Assembly (NCBI GenBank): GCA_031763025.1
Contig: JASSKH010000001.1
Span: 6,505,024 to 6,569,023 of the forward strand
Reading direction: 5' to 3'
Length of the DNA stretch: 64,000 bases
From: Macrocystis pyrifera
Taxonomy: Eukaryota; Sar; Phaeophyceae; Laminariales; Laminariaceae
The notes below the pieces were generated by a model, which was given only the letters and a program-made list of their open reading frames with translations, was not told the DNA's origin and did no database searches. The first letter of the stretch is position 1. Every line of letters begins with the position of its first letter. Positions 32,354 to 42,753 of the stretch are shown here, one piece after another. Position numbers and translations under genes: made by a program.

Positions 32354-33509
32354 CGCCGTCGTTGCTGAATCTCAATATCATAAATGTTCTTGACCTCTCC
32401 TGCTCTTGTGATATATGAAAAATACATGTTGCAGCGGTACGCGCACACCTGTAACAAATACTGGATTTTGTCGTCGTGTGTATCCTCGCTTCCACCTCGA
32501 AATCCGGCATAATATTTTGAAGACGAAAAATATGCACTGTTGTGACCACAGAAAACTTGTACGAATTCGTATCGTTTCTCTCGCACCTTGGGGATTCAAG
32601 GATCTGCACGGAAACTGGTTGAGCTGAATGTCGACGGGTAGAAAGAACAAGACAAACAAACACACACCTGACATGTTTTTTTTTCCCAATTGCCAACTAC
32701 CTGTTGTTGGAGCAGTGTTTTCTGCTTGAAATTCGGCATAATTTGAAGGCGAAAAATCTGCATCTGAAATGCTTTGTCCAACAGAAAGAGCTTCTTTCTC
32801 GTAGCAGGTGCCATCACTACTTGCTTGTACTGATATACCAACATCTACAGCAGCAGTGTTTCTCCAGCAGCAAAACAGCAACAGCAGTAACAGTAGGACA
32901 CACGAGGCCAGGGTCAGCGTCGCTGTACGCTCGGCTTGTGTGTGAACCCTTCGTACATGTGTTCCCTGGTTCCGAACTCATAATTTAAGACGAAAAATCT
33001 ACAACCTGATGTGTGTGTCCAACAGAGCTTCCAACAGTGCCACCACTACCATTTCTTCTTCAACAACTACAGCAGACCTTCTCCTGCTTCTCTCGTCCCC
33101 TCATCAGTAGGAGAGTGGGCCTGATAATACCACATGCAGCATGTCTCGGGGACACAGCTTGAACGCTCGCTGCTGTGGACAGGCACAGTCTGCCTACGAG
33201 TACTCGTTCGTAGAGCTGGGTTTCGTTAGTTTGAACCCAAAAAGCAAAATATTGGTGTTGTTGGTTCTGTGTTTTTTCAACATGGCTCAGCACAAACATG
33301 TGCCTACGCACGTTGCCGAACCTAGCTCGACCAACTGTGAACGACTTACCACCGCACCAGCACGCGAAGGTTTCGGTTGTGTGGGTGCGTGCACAGAGCC
33401 CGCCGGGACTGGAATTGGTGCTGTGTGCGTTGAGCACGGTGGTCAAACGTGGGCCAAAAAAATGTTGAATCACACCCACACACCCACACACACATATATA
33501 TACTTACTT

Positions 33510-34680
33510 AGATCTCGATCTCTGAGCGTGCTCGGTTGGTACATCCCTGGCCTCTCACAGCTGCCACTTGGTAATCGCCTCCGTTTATTACTTGCCGCAC
33601 CGTTCCAGCGAGTCTTTGTTTTCTCCATTTATTTCTCGTCGTACTTTCAGTCCTTCTTTCCTTTTTTCTTCTTCTGTTTCGTGTGCGTGCGTGTACTCCG
33701 AGCACGGTTGCGCGGGCGAACCCGGCACCGTCGCGGGTGTCAGCGGATGCTGGCGAGTAGAGGTGGGGTTGCAAGGAGCGCGGTCGCCGCTTTCGTGCCT
33801 AGGCGTCGCGTGTGCCTCGAGACACGAGGGATGCATCAATAGGCTCTGTCTGGCCTCCACTTGTGATTTTGGATAGAGTACGTACGAGTATTTAAGGTTC
33901 GTTCGGGATTGTAAGACAATATTCAAGCGGTGCTTATTTTTGCGACCGGGCTGGGAGTCACAAGAGGGAGGTACGCCGAATGAGCACCAACACTGTCGAG
34001 CTTGCGTCGAGGTCCACGGTGAGCACCGGGCTTCACGCGAGGCGGGCGACGGGGCTCACTGTGGAAGAGAGGGAGGGAAGCTTTACCCGGACTGAATCGG
34101 TGGCGAGATGGTCGCGAGAGGGGCGGGCGGCGTACGAGGCTGAGAGAGAAGCTCTGCTCCAAGATTTTTTCTTTTATTCATTTTTTTCTTTTTTTGACTG
34201 GTGTAAGGTGTTCCACTCAAGTAGTAAATTATTACACGAAAGGGGACGGAGATTTTTTTTTTCTTTTAGAAACTTTCGGTTTCATTTTCATTGTTTTTGC
34301 TGTGTTGCTGTCTAGTTGCTGTGCCGTTCTGTGATTTATCTTTCGTACATACGACGAGTACACAGACACAGAGCATATCGAAAGAAGGAAATAAGTACCC
34401 TACCTGGGGTATGTACGTATGTACGACGTGTGAGCGAGCGTAGCGGAAAACAGCCCGCGACGCGAAGCATATGTGGCGTCCGAGCTGTTTACTCCTGAAG
34501 CATGGCGGCGGGGCTCTTGGCAATATCAAGTCGCCAGTTTGCAGCTAACTACAGGGGCCATAAAAAAAACAATATTCAATCATGGACCTCTGTCCGCTTC
34601 GCATAATTTGATGTTTCCTTCCTGAGCGAGCGTAGCGGGCGGCGTAGGCCGCCCGCGGAGCGAAGCGCCTTGTCTATATA
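33510..34680 (+). mobile_element. 1.1-kb repeat, copy 2
   Basis: Inverted partner of 13385-14500. The head is tctgagcgtgctcggttgg; the end is gcgggcggcgtaggccgcc. It sits right behind the CA-rich tail of D3 copy 2. Frames on the plus strand include VLGWYIPGLSQLPLGNRLR near 33530 and RSTVSTGLHARRATGLTVEE near 34010, which also read (with changes) in copy 1. No known domain. Confidence 0.65.
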
Positions 34681-34689
34681 TACATACAG

Positions 34690-35160
34690 AAGAAATTCAA
34701 AGCAAGGCACCCCTACCCTCGTATCCGAACCGCTGTGAAGAACCTTTTTTTTTCTTCGACTCGCGCTGCGCGCTTCGCGCGCCTCATTATAATCCTACGT
34801 ACTGCTGTTCAGCAGGCAAAAATTGCGATCGTTCTAAATACTCAGCGCCCCATCGCGTACGCACGAAAGGTAACCAGCCAGAGTATACAGTTAGTTGTGG
34901 CGTTTTTACGCTGTAAATCGTGCCACTCGCTTCCACCTAGCAAGACACAACACTATCTGCCCTCCGCGACTATATGCGAGTATCCGCGCTCAAGACGTGT
35001 CGTGCGTTTTGGCCGTGAATATTTCCTCTCACTCAACAAATCGTCTGGGGAGTCACTCATGTATCGCTTGTGTTCGCGCTCGATATCTGCCTTGCGGCAA
35101 CTACGTAGAAGTATTCGCGCTCAAGACATCCAGCGTTTTGGCTGTGGAGAATAGAGCGTT
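34690..35160. repeat. Short dispersed repeats, no gene
   Basis: 34690-34795 matches 25925-26040. 34855-35155 has two internal related parts (gctcaagacgtgtcg / gctcaagacatccagcg, each with gttttggc(c/t)gtg) and is related to 30850-31090. No coding region is claimed. Confidence 0.5.
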
Positions 35161-35271
35161 TCAGGAAAAAAAAAACAAAAAAAACTCGGGGTGTGGGGTG
35201 CTCAGGGTGGGTGCTCATAGTTGGTGCTTCCAGGATTTGGAAAAAAAATCGAAAATTAAATTCGGTAAAAA

Positions 35272-35390
35272 TGGAATATAGACGAGACGTATTGCGCAGC
35301 TTGTAAAAGAGTATCAACTATTTAATCAGCCGAACTCACAGCTGACTATTATTACAAAAATTATAGTTCAAAAATATAAAAATATGCTCA
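35272..35390 (+). repeat. Short dispersed repeat around GACGAGACGTATT
   Basis: The words tatagacgagacgtatt, gcagcttg, gagtatcaactatttaatca and gaactcacagctgac recur at 45486-45570, 45610-45675 and, more diverged, 57005-57090. It is present only in copy 1 of D4, so it is an insertion here. Confidence 0.65.
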
Positions 35391-35484
35391 GGGTGGGAGG
35401 AGGAATAAAAATGACGTGGACCTGCGTTCAAGCTTCCCGATTTTTCACAGCAAGCTTCGAGCATCGTGCAGTCGACCGCCGCGT

Positions 35485-35884
35485 TATTCGATATAAAGGA
35501 TAGACCACTGGGCTACTCAGTCAGCATAAAGGATAGACCACTGAGCTACTCAGTCAGCTATAATCGAACAAAAGAAGTCCGGGGTTCGACGTCCGCCAGA
35601 CGTCGTATTTCCGCTTTTTCTGCCGTGGGTAGAAAAAGAAAAAGGAAAATCAAGTGAAGTGAACCACTTTATTAAAAGAACGCACGACTAGGGAGGGGGA
35701 CCATAGGAAGGTAAAACCAGGCGCTGATTAGGGGCTTGATCAACTCCGGAAGATGTTATCGGCGGGAGGCCGTATCGAGCCCAAAGGTACTTTTTTTGTT
35801 CGATTTTAAAGGATAGACCACTGAGCTACTGAGTCAGTCAGCGCTGACTCAGTAGCTCAGTGGTCTATCCTTTAAAATCGAACA
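35485..35884. mobile_element. 400-bp MITE, 5-bp TSD CGCGT, tRNA-like ends
   Basis: Ends are T(A/G)TTCGAT(A/T)(T/-)TAAAGG followed by ATAGACCACTG and GCTACT(C/G)AGTCAGC in inverted orientation (about 39 bp). CGCGT flanks it on both sides (35480-35484 and 35885-35889) and occurs once at the empty site near 44490. Both ends carry a second adjacent copy of the motif, direct at the left and inverted at the right. Reversed, the end reads AGTAGCTCAGTGG, like a tRNA A box. No transposase frame is present. Confidence 0.85.
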
Positions 35885-36640
35885 CGCGTGTTCCACCACC
35901 TTTCGCCCCGACCTGCCCCTCCCGCTTCTCCATCACTAAAACACGATTTCCACCGTCGCTATCCTCCAAGCCGCCACCCAGCTCGAGGTTGCGTGTCTTC
36001 GTTTTCGTGTGCGGCGTGATGTGCTTCTACTGCTATCGAGATGCTCCTGCTCACTTCGCCTTGCCTGCTGCGATTACAGCAGTAGTGGTACTTGTAGCCC
36101 CATCACAACCAACCGCCTACTCGTGGAGGAGGTGGTGCGCCCGGTTGCCCCAACGCGTTGGCGAGTGGTCGTCCGCCTCGCGTACCTTCTACGCGATCAC
36201 CGCCCTCCTCACTGTCACCCGGCGTGAAGTTGGTTGCTGGGTCGCTCGTCTTCATTTTTTCTGAAGATAGATGATGCATGCTCCACCTCCTTGCCTGCTG
36301 AGACTGCCGAAGCTAGTCTGTACTTTCTCGCCGCCAAAGAATCATGAACCAAACGACGACCGGTTCGAGGAGATGGCGCGCCTTGTCGCCCTATGCTATG
36401 GCGGCGAGTCAGTGTCAGTCCCGGGCTGCTTGTGTGACGGTACAGGCATCCTTTACTACCTGTGCTCTGTGCCATGACCATTGCCCTGTGCAGCTTCTTT
36501 GTTCAGGGTAAAACTCTGTTTTGCAGCCCGTAACCCTGTGAGCACCTTGAAAAAAAGAATTCGCTCGGGGAAAAAAATAGCCGTCAACGTCTTTTATTCG
36601 GCGAGACTTCGACAAACCCTGACCCTGAGCCCTGAGCGCT

Positions 36641-37435
36641 TTATTTCGTGTTTATTTTTTTTCCCGAAACTCTCAAATATTCACAGCCAAACGCTCGAGA
36701 GGATACTTGTAGATAGTCGACCGCAAGGCCAAAACTTGCGTTTTGTCGGGTGAAAGTGAGCGTCATAATCAACAAGTTGCGGCAGGGCGAAAATAATACT
36801 ATAGCGCAAACATGTGGCTGGCTATAGTTCACTGTATGTTCTGGCTGGTTATCTCTCGTGCGGTCGCGATGGAGCGCAAAAATGTTTGAGAAAAGCATGG
36901 TTTTTCCTGCTGTACAGAACTACGTACAATTTCAATTAAACAAGCTGTGCAGCGTCACTGAATTTGCTGGTACCTCTGACGCGGTGGTGATGGGGCGCAG
37001 ATTGTTACGAATACTACGTACACATTGCCTCTTAACTGGACAGCACAATAAAAATTGTCATCCGCCAGAAAATGTGATCAGGCATATAGTAAAATTCGGC
37101 CTGTATCACCGGACAGGTACATGCATACATGTGATCTCGACGTCGCGGTAAGATGACGATGAGATAGAGCAGTACTATTGCGGTTTCACGAAATGGTTGA
37201 GCTGCGTCAGAAATTCTGTGAATATGATGAAAAACAAGCCTTCTTGCGGACATCCCTTGCGTGGTTGCAATGGGAGCAATATTATACCAGGTATATATAT
37301 AAGTTATTTGAAACCACATGAGTTTTCGCTGAAACACCAGCTCGTGAACAGGGCAGAGTTAACGATCGAGCAATACGACGGCGACGCAAAGAAGTGCACT
37401 GCCGCTGTACATACACGACTATGATGCGCGTGGGC
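36641..37435. other. No gene; short repeat fragment and a TACCAGGTA motif
   Basis: 36660-36870 is an inverted relative of 30850-31090, opening with attcacagccaaacgctcg as in the 103-bp satellite. The motif at 37285 lies in ttataccaggtatatata. Nothing coding was recognised. Confidence 0.45.
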
Positions 37436-37439
37436 GCCC

Positions 37440-38545
37440 ATGTTGGCTGATTACGCGGAATTAACCAAGAATGCGTTCATTTCCACCTATACAGCGCTGC
37501 TGGCGATCCACCCGTTGGTCCCACAGGCGAAGTTATGCCACTATTACGGGGGACCATAGTAAATAAGACCAAATATTGTTAGTAAAAATATGTAAATGTA
37601 TGGGTTTTTAAGTATACCACAGGTCCTATTAACTATGGACTCCCGTAGTATGAATTCTGGTTTCGCATCACGTTCCGCTAGATTCAACTGGCACAAGCCG
37701 CTGGGGATCAACTATTTGCTAGGGGCGGTGCTTCGTACCTGGGCGAAGGTTGGCGCCTACATTAATGACGCCAGTAGGCTAGCGCACCGCTCGGCTGCCG
37801 TGATTCGGTTGGGTTTCACAGCGGAGAGGTTCTGCTATTGATTCAAATTTCATCTGGTCGACGCTGGTGTCGAGCTGTCGATCCAGTCGCCCTTGACCCA
37901 GAGTGTATTGCAAGGTATCTCGCGATAGCTTATGCGAGCGAGAACACGCCCACGAGTTTAGCTCCCTATTCCGTGGGATGTGTTGCGCTCATATCTTCCT
38001 GGGGTGTGGGGGTAGAGTTTTTTTGCTATGTTTGGGGCATGAGGTATTTTGTTTCTGCGCCAGGTGTGGTACACCCAGAACATTGTTTCACGTGAAGTGA
38101 TGTATTAATTTTCTGGCATCAGTCAGTCAAGGCGTCTTCAATGGAGTGGTGCCGACCATGTTGAGCTGCGATTACGTGGCCATAAAAGCGACCAGATGTT
38201 GGTAGCGGCGCTGTACGTACACGGAGTGAGGTTTGGGGCTCGTGTTCCGAGCTGGGTGAGGGTGGCGGAGCCGTTACTCTTACGGTAGCACTACTGTATG
38301 CCCTGCAGAGCTACCTGAACACGCGCCGCTTGCCTCATACTGTTCACGGGAGCAAGTGAGAGTGTGGGGATATGGTCAGACCTTGAGAGTGCTGAGAGAG
38401 GTAGGTAAAAAGTCGGGCGTAGCCTAAAGCGTACGCCCTCCACTCGCTTGAGGATAGGAAGTGCCTCGATGCTTGCGGCTGGAGGTGAATGGTCGGAGAG
38501 GAAAGCCGGTGAATACAAGACGTATACCTGGGATAACTAATGTGG
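37440..38545 (+). pseudogene. Decayed tyrosine recombinase (Crypton- or DIRS-like)
   Basis: Two blocks stand out. Near 38160-38290 the frame reads ELRLRGHKSDQ followed by VRFGARV, matching the beta-strand block seen as VRLRGSKGDQ in DIRS-2. Near 38440-38540, allowing one lost base, it reads LHSLRIGSASMLAAGG then YKTYTW, the H-x-x-R motif and a Tyr near the end. Stops and frameshifts are many. No RT lies next to it, so a Crypton or a solo DIRS fragment are both possible. The 37600-38095 part is probably the earlier domain but shows no diagnostic motif. Confidence 0.5.
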
Positions 38546-38959
38546 TACATGCGTTTCGTAAACTAGTAACTGGCAAGGGTTCACAAAGACAGCCAGGTCA
38601 AGATACTGTATGGGGTAAACTGTAGAAGTCTCGGAAGAATCTCGATTGTTGGGGTGAGTACAATGAATGGTGCTGGACCATTGGGTGTCTCAGTCGTCCG
38701 AGAATTGTACAGTAAAATCAGACAGTGAAGGGAGGGAGATGCGTTTATGAGCAAAGACATGTGGGCATTACACCGAATTCGATATTGCGGTAGACATGTC
38801 AGCCAGCTGCTCTCCCTTCCAAGCCACAGAAAATGAAGATAAACAACGCAATACGAAAAATATATGAAAAAAAGTGAAGTTTTCTGGAAAAAAGTAAATT
38901 TGATACAAAGTATAATATAGGAATTACTACTGAATTTAAGTACAACTCGACATATTTTT
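38546..38959. other. No gene recognised
   Basis: AT-rich stretch with chance frames only. A minus-strand 185-residue frame (38581-39138) runs into the GGGAC repeat and shows no domain. Confidence 0.4.
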
Positions 38960-39375
38960 ATCAATTCGTAATTCGTGGTGGGAATGGATGAGAACAAACG
39001 ACCACGAACGTATCTTGCAGGGGATGAGGCAAGTTGTGTCGGCTGGAGGGGACTGTATGTGGCAACGGTGCAGTTTTTGATGGCGGGACGGGACGGTAAA
39101 TTTACGGTGTCACGACGGGACGGGACGATAATTTTCAACGGCAGCTATTTTATCGGCGGGATGGGATGGTAATTTTCGCTGTCACGGCGGGACGGAACGC
39201 TATTTTTTTTTGTCACGGCGGGACGTGACGGTGATTTCCAACGGGAGCGATTTTGTCGGCGGGACGGGAGGGCGCGACCATATTGACCGTGGTTTTTCGT
39301 CCCGTTCCGTCGCGCTGTTACCGCCGTTACCGTTCCGCCGAAATACCGTGATGAGCCTTGAAAAAAAAAAAAAAA
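38960..39375 (+). repeat. GGGAC-rich element, copy 1
   Basis: Starts cgtaattcgtggtgg, continues with several CGGCGGGACGG / GTCACGGCGGGAC units of about 35-45 bases separated by AT-rich linkers, and ends with ccgtgatgagccttg and an A tract. The reverse complement is at 51060-51440. Parts also occur near 16905 and 63845. Confidence 0.7.
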
Positions 39376-39447
39376 ATGCTGAAATTGCTTTAATTTTGGG
39401 CCAGAAATATAGGAAGCAGTAATGAGTGTGTTCTTCACATTAAAGCG

Positions 39448-40484
39448 TTGTTTCTACCTGAAGGCCTTGCAAGAATGATGACAGTCATCGTGACTGTCTT
39501 CGAAGCAGTAGGTCTCACGGTATCCGAGAAGAAGACAGAGACGATGCTCCTACGAACACCCGATCAGACGTTTACCACCTCACCGCTCGCGATCGAAGCT
39601 GCAGGCCAAAAGTATAAACAGACGACCCAGTTTTTGTACCTAGGAGGCATTATCCACGAGAACGCTGATCTCTCCTTCGAAATCGAGCGACGAATCCGTC
39701 TGATGCGGGCATGCCTCAAACGGTATGGTCCGGAACTGTTCGATAGGACGAACGCACCGCTTAGTCTGAAAGTCCGGATGCTGAATTGCTTTACGGTTGC
39801 GTGACGTGGACCCTCAATGCGGACCACTTCGCCAAGCTTCGATCAGCCCACCACGAAGTCCTTCTGCGAGTAATTGGTTTCCAGCGCCGACTACGCACCG
39901 ACCACACCACCCTCTCGTATGCGAAAGCGCTCAGGATAACACGATGCGAAAGTATCGAAACGACCATCCGTAATCGGCGACTCTTGTTTGCGGGGGTTGT
40001 GCTGCGGCAACACGAGGGGCGATTGCCCAGCCGGTTGATGTTCGGGACGATCGCTGGTGGGGGGAGCCCGAAACCAGGCGGGCAGCCCAAGACTTGGCCT
40101 AGGGCAATTGCTGAGGACCTTAGAGTGCTCAAAGCCACCGATGGATCAACGGAAGACTCCCCCTTAGTCTTTGGAGTTGGGACCGCACTGTGGCCCACTG
40201 CAGCAAAACAGACGGGAAAGTGGTACCGGGGAATCCTCGAAGCAGCTGAACAGTTCATGGGCAGGTGGCACGAGGCTGAGGCAAAGCTGAGTAGACAGCG
40301 CCATGCATCTGCTGCAGGTAGTGTTAGAGGGAATGGGGGGAGGGGTAACAGCAGGAGGGGTAGAGGGAACACCGTACAAGTGTATGGGGGCAGGGGGGGG
40401 AACAGGAGGAGTAGAAGGGAAACCGCGGTAGAAGAGAGTAGCAGAGAGACCGCAGATAGGGTAGCAAGGTACCAGGCCGACTAA
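39448..40484 (+). pseudogene. LINE-A copy 3: RT thumb and C-terminal region
   Basis: The first frame (39448-39804) opens GLARMMTVIVTVFEAVG and includes QKYKQTTQFLYLGG. One frame change near 39785 removes a few codons at the LLYG block, after which the protein continues to RYQAD at 40484. The RT palm is absent through 5' truncation. Gly/Arg-rich repeats close the protein, as in the copy at 19254. Confidence 0.85.
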
Positions 40485-41077
40485 TAGGTTGGACGTTTCT
40501 TTGCTACTCGTACCGCCAACTGCTGCGGCCGTTCGGTATGCATTTTGATTTTTTTCCCTTCTTATCCTTATGAAAGAAGTACTACGTAGTGGGTGGGTGA
40601 CGAGCGTATTTTGGCCCACTCACTATTGCTCTTTTTACTTAGTTAAGTGTTCACCGGGATGCATAGTCCCCTTTTTCCTTCTCGTATCTTTCCCCTTGCA
40701 CGTCCCTTTTGGCTCATGCTCGGGGTAAGTATGTATGTGTCTGAGCTTTGGCTTCCCATTTTATTTATTTATTTGGGATTCTTCTCTTTTCTTTTTCTTT
40801 TTCTTGTTCTTTTTCGGTTTGTTTTTTTTCGTTGCTTCTCTTTCTTTATGGTGTATTTTGGTTGCTGGCGTATGTATGTATGTTGTGTCGGCCGCACCTA
40901 GTGCGAAGGCATGGTATTACGTAGGCTATTAATGCATTACGGTGTGTTATCTCTGTGTCGTAGTCTGTGACCACAGAGCTCGTATCTTTCTAGGGTGAAG
41001 AATCAGCACGGACACTGGGCTTGCTGGATGTCGACGAGTAGAAGAACGGTTTAATGTGAAGAACACACACACACACA
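39448..41077 (+). mobile_element. LINE-A copy 3 with complete 3' UTR
   Basis: The coding end is followed by a T-rich 3' UTR (40485-40960), the tail module (40965-41060) and (AC)n at 41064-41082. The 3' half is nearly identical to 19254-20163, so these two are the youngest visible copies. Confidence 0.88.
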
Positions 41078-41082
41078 CCTGT

Positions 41083-41145
41083 GGACGTCCAGCACAATTT
41101 TAACCAGTGTCCGTGTCGATTCGTCAATCCTATTATTAATATTTA
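41083..41145 (-). repeat. Inverted LINE-A-like tail module
   Basis: Directly behind the (AC)n of copy 3, the reverse strand reads ggattgacgaatcgacacgg, then acactggtt and gtgctggacgtcc. This is the tail module in opposite orientation. Two tails therefore meet head-on. Confidence 0.7.
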
Positions 41146-41586
41146 ACAGGATATTTTCGGACTTAAGGATGAAATATTACTTCAGGATGAAACGTAAAAA
41201 AATAGAAATTGATTAAAAGATACCAAGGAAACATTTTTTTGTCTTTCTTTTTTTAGGGTGGGTAGACGTCACCACTAAGCACCACCTCGCGAATTTTTGG
41301 TGTCATACGATCTCGCATCGCCTCTCACCACCGCAAAAACGAAAAATCGAATTCTTGCCCGCACCGAGAACGGCGGAAATAGGTGAAAAGCCGTTTGCGA
41401 CAGTGAGCGGCGACGCTGGGTCCTAGGACGCCAAACAATCGTGAGGTGGTGCCTTTGGGTGATATCTACCCACCCCAGAAACGAAAAGAAAAAAGTTGGC
41501 TTCCTTGGTATTTTTTCACAAATTTCCATTTTTTTCGCATTTCATCCTGAAGTAATCTTTCATCCTGAAGTCCGAAAATATCCTGT
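41146..41586. mobile_element. 441-bp MITE with TTA target duplication, PIF/Harbinger-like
   Basis: The ends ACAGGATATTTTCGGACTT / reverse complement are inverted, and similarity between both arms continues for roughly 150 bases, including ttacttcaggatgaaa and taccaaggaa. TTA flanks it at 41143-41145 and 41587-41589. A three-base TTA duplication is the usual PIF/Harbinger target pattern. No transposase is encoded, so it is non-autonomous. Confidence 0.8.
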
Positions 41587-41589
41587 TTA

Positions 41590-42381
41590 TTAGAGAGATA
41601 CAACATACAAGTTGTGTGGTCAGAAAACTATGACCTTTCAGTCGGTTCCCCTTCTCCCCCGTTCCAAACACGAAATGCTCCTCGCACTTGCGGTTCTGAT
41701 CTGAAAGAATAAAATTCTCGGCCAGGGTGAGTTCAACCCGTTTCTTGCCCGTTCATCGACAGTCTGTTTCCCTCCTCCTTCGTTGTCGAGTCCAGCCTCC
41801 TGCCGCCCATGTTAGACTGTGCCCTAGTTTGTTCTGTGGTGGCGCCTGCCTGCGCGCACGGAAATCCCGATTGAACGTTACTGCTCTGCCACTACCGCCT
41901 AAACAACACGCGCGAATCGTAGGGGTCCGGGCCTGACGCACCCCGTACGAGCCAACTCCACTGCCGTGACTAGGCCGCGCGGCCACAAGCAGCCGCCGTC
42001 TTTGCGAGTGAGTCCGGCCTTACACCCGCCCGAGTATAACCACCTACCGCTCTCGCTGATAGGGCATGCCTCGCAGCGTGCCTTGCCGAGGCAGCGAGGG
42101 GAACGGAGAAGAATCGAAAATTATTCTCGAGGACTGCCTTCCGCTCTTTCCGTATTTTTTAGCACCCCCACGCCGACGTGCAAAACTACTGGCATTCGAA
42201 CGAAACGAGCGAGATTTGCGGCATGCGGCGCCTGGTCTGAGATTCGAAGGGGAGGGATTTGGAGAGAATACTTGGAATATAATGATAAGGGAAAACCACC
42301 CAAACCAACACAGGCACCAAGCAGAGTGTATGTTCAAAATCCTGATGTTGTGCGCGCATCGCAATGAAGAGCCTTCGGTGA
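41590..42381. other. No gene assigned
   Basis: Several overlapping open frames of 70-147 residues occur on both strands (for example plus 42066-42509) without a recognised domain. If 42382-42753 is a real exon, part of this stretch would be its intron and following exons on the minus strand. Confidence 0.35.
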
Positions 42382-42753
42382 TCAAGCTAACCAACATCCT
42401 GACGGTTGTGCTCGGTCTTGGCTCGTTACAGCAAATAGCCTCGTGGTTCGGCCCTGCCTCACTACACAGTAGTACGGCTTGTACACATTTCCTCGTGGCA
42501 AGATCGTAGTTACTAATAATTGGAGTCCCGATATATTGCGCCGTACCTGGCTTTGACGAAAAATCTCTCCGACCATCGACGAGCCCGATCTGCCTGCTGC
42601 CATGATCAGGATGCCAATCGGACGCGCATCTTTGTCCCCGGGAGAAACATCCGTGAGGTTAACTCTGCCAGTCTCGCTTATCTCTCCGGCTGCTGCAAAG
42701 GCTGCTATGCCGACACACAAGGCGATATGTTTGGTCTTCATCGTGTTCGCCAA
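42382..42753 (-). CDS. Possible first exon of a carbohydrate sulfotransferase
   Basis: The minus-strand frame starts MANTMKTKHIALCVG, followed by a short hydrophobic stretch (ALCVGIAAFAAA) that could be a signal anchor. Near residue 47 it reads IGILIMAAGRSGSSMVGEIF, close to the PAPS 5'-phosphosulfate loop of Golgi carbohydrate sulfotransferases (RSGSS, then a G-x-x-F). After FRQSQ (about 42550) the DNA reads CAG followed by GTACGG, a plausible splice donor. Residues beyond it look unlike the family, so the coding part may end at about 42550. No downstream exon was identified. A chance motif or a pseudogene are the alternatives. Confidence 0.4.
   Translation of the reverse strand: MANTMKTKHIALCVGIAAFAAAGEISETGRVNLTDVSPGDKDARPIGILIMAAGRSGSSMVGEIFRQSQVRRNISGLQLLVTTILPRGNVYKPYYCVVRQGRTTRLFAVTSQDRAQPSGCWLA

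Larger units (their letters stand above)
31489..33500 (+). repeat. Dispersed repeat D3, copy 2, split by two SINEs
   Basis: It matches 24246-25910. The left part ends near 31675 (cctactactattat) and the right part restarts at 32354 (cgccgtcgttg), exactly the junction that is continuous at about 24365-24385 in copy 1. It ends aaatgttgaatcacaccc followed by a CA-rich tail. Confidence 0.8.
35160..36640 (+). repeat. Dispersed duplication D4, copy 1 (carries TIR element)
   Basis: It matches 44270-45240 in order: a start with gagcgtttc and A-rich tract, ggttggtgcttccagga, gacgtggacctgcgttcaag, then cacctttcgccccgacctgc, tgatgca(t/c)gctccacctcc, and a CTGACCCTGAG end. A 400-bp TIR element splits this copy at 35485. 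A 68-residue frame (36271-36477) is open in both copies, but most differences change residues, so it is not likely under constraint. Confidence 0.85.

Noticed and set aside
33141..33842. Plus-strand frame of 233 residues
   Set aside because: Joins the end of D3 to the head of the 1.1-kb element through a CA tail, so it spans two unrelated repeats.
36271..36477. 68-residue frame open in both D4 copies (also 44877-45083)
   Set aside because: Most differences between copies change residues, including charge and size, so constraint is unlikely; the frame is conserved by duplication.
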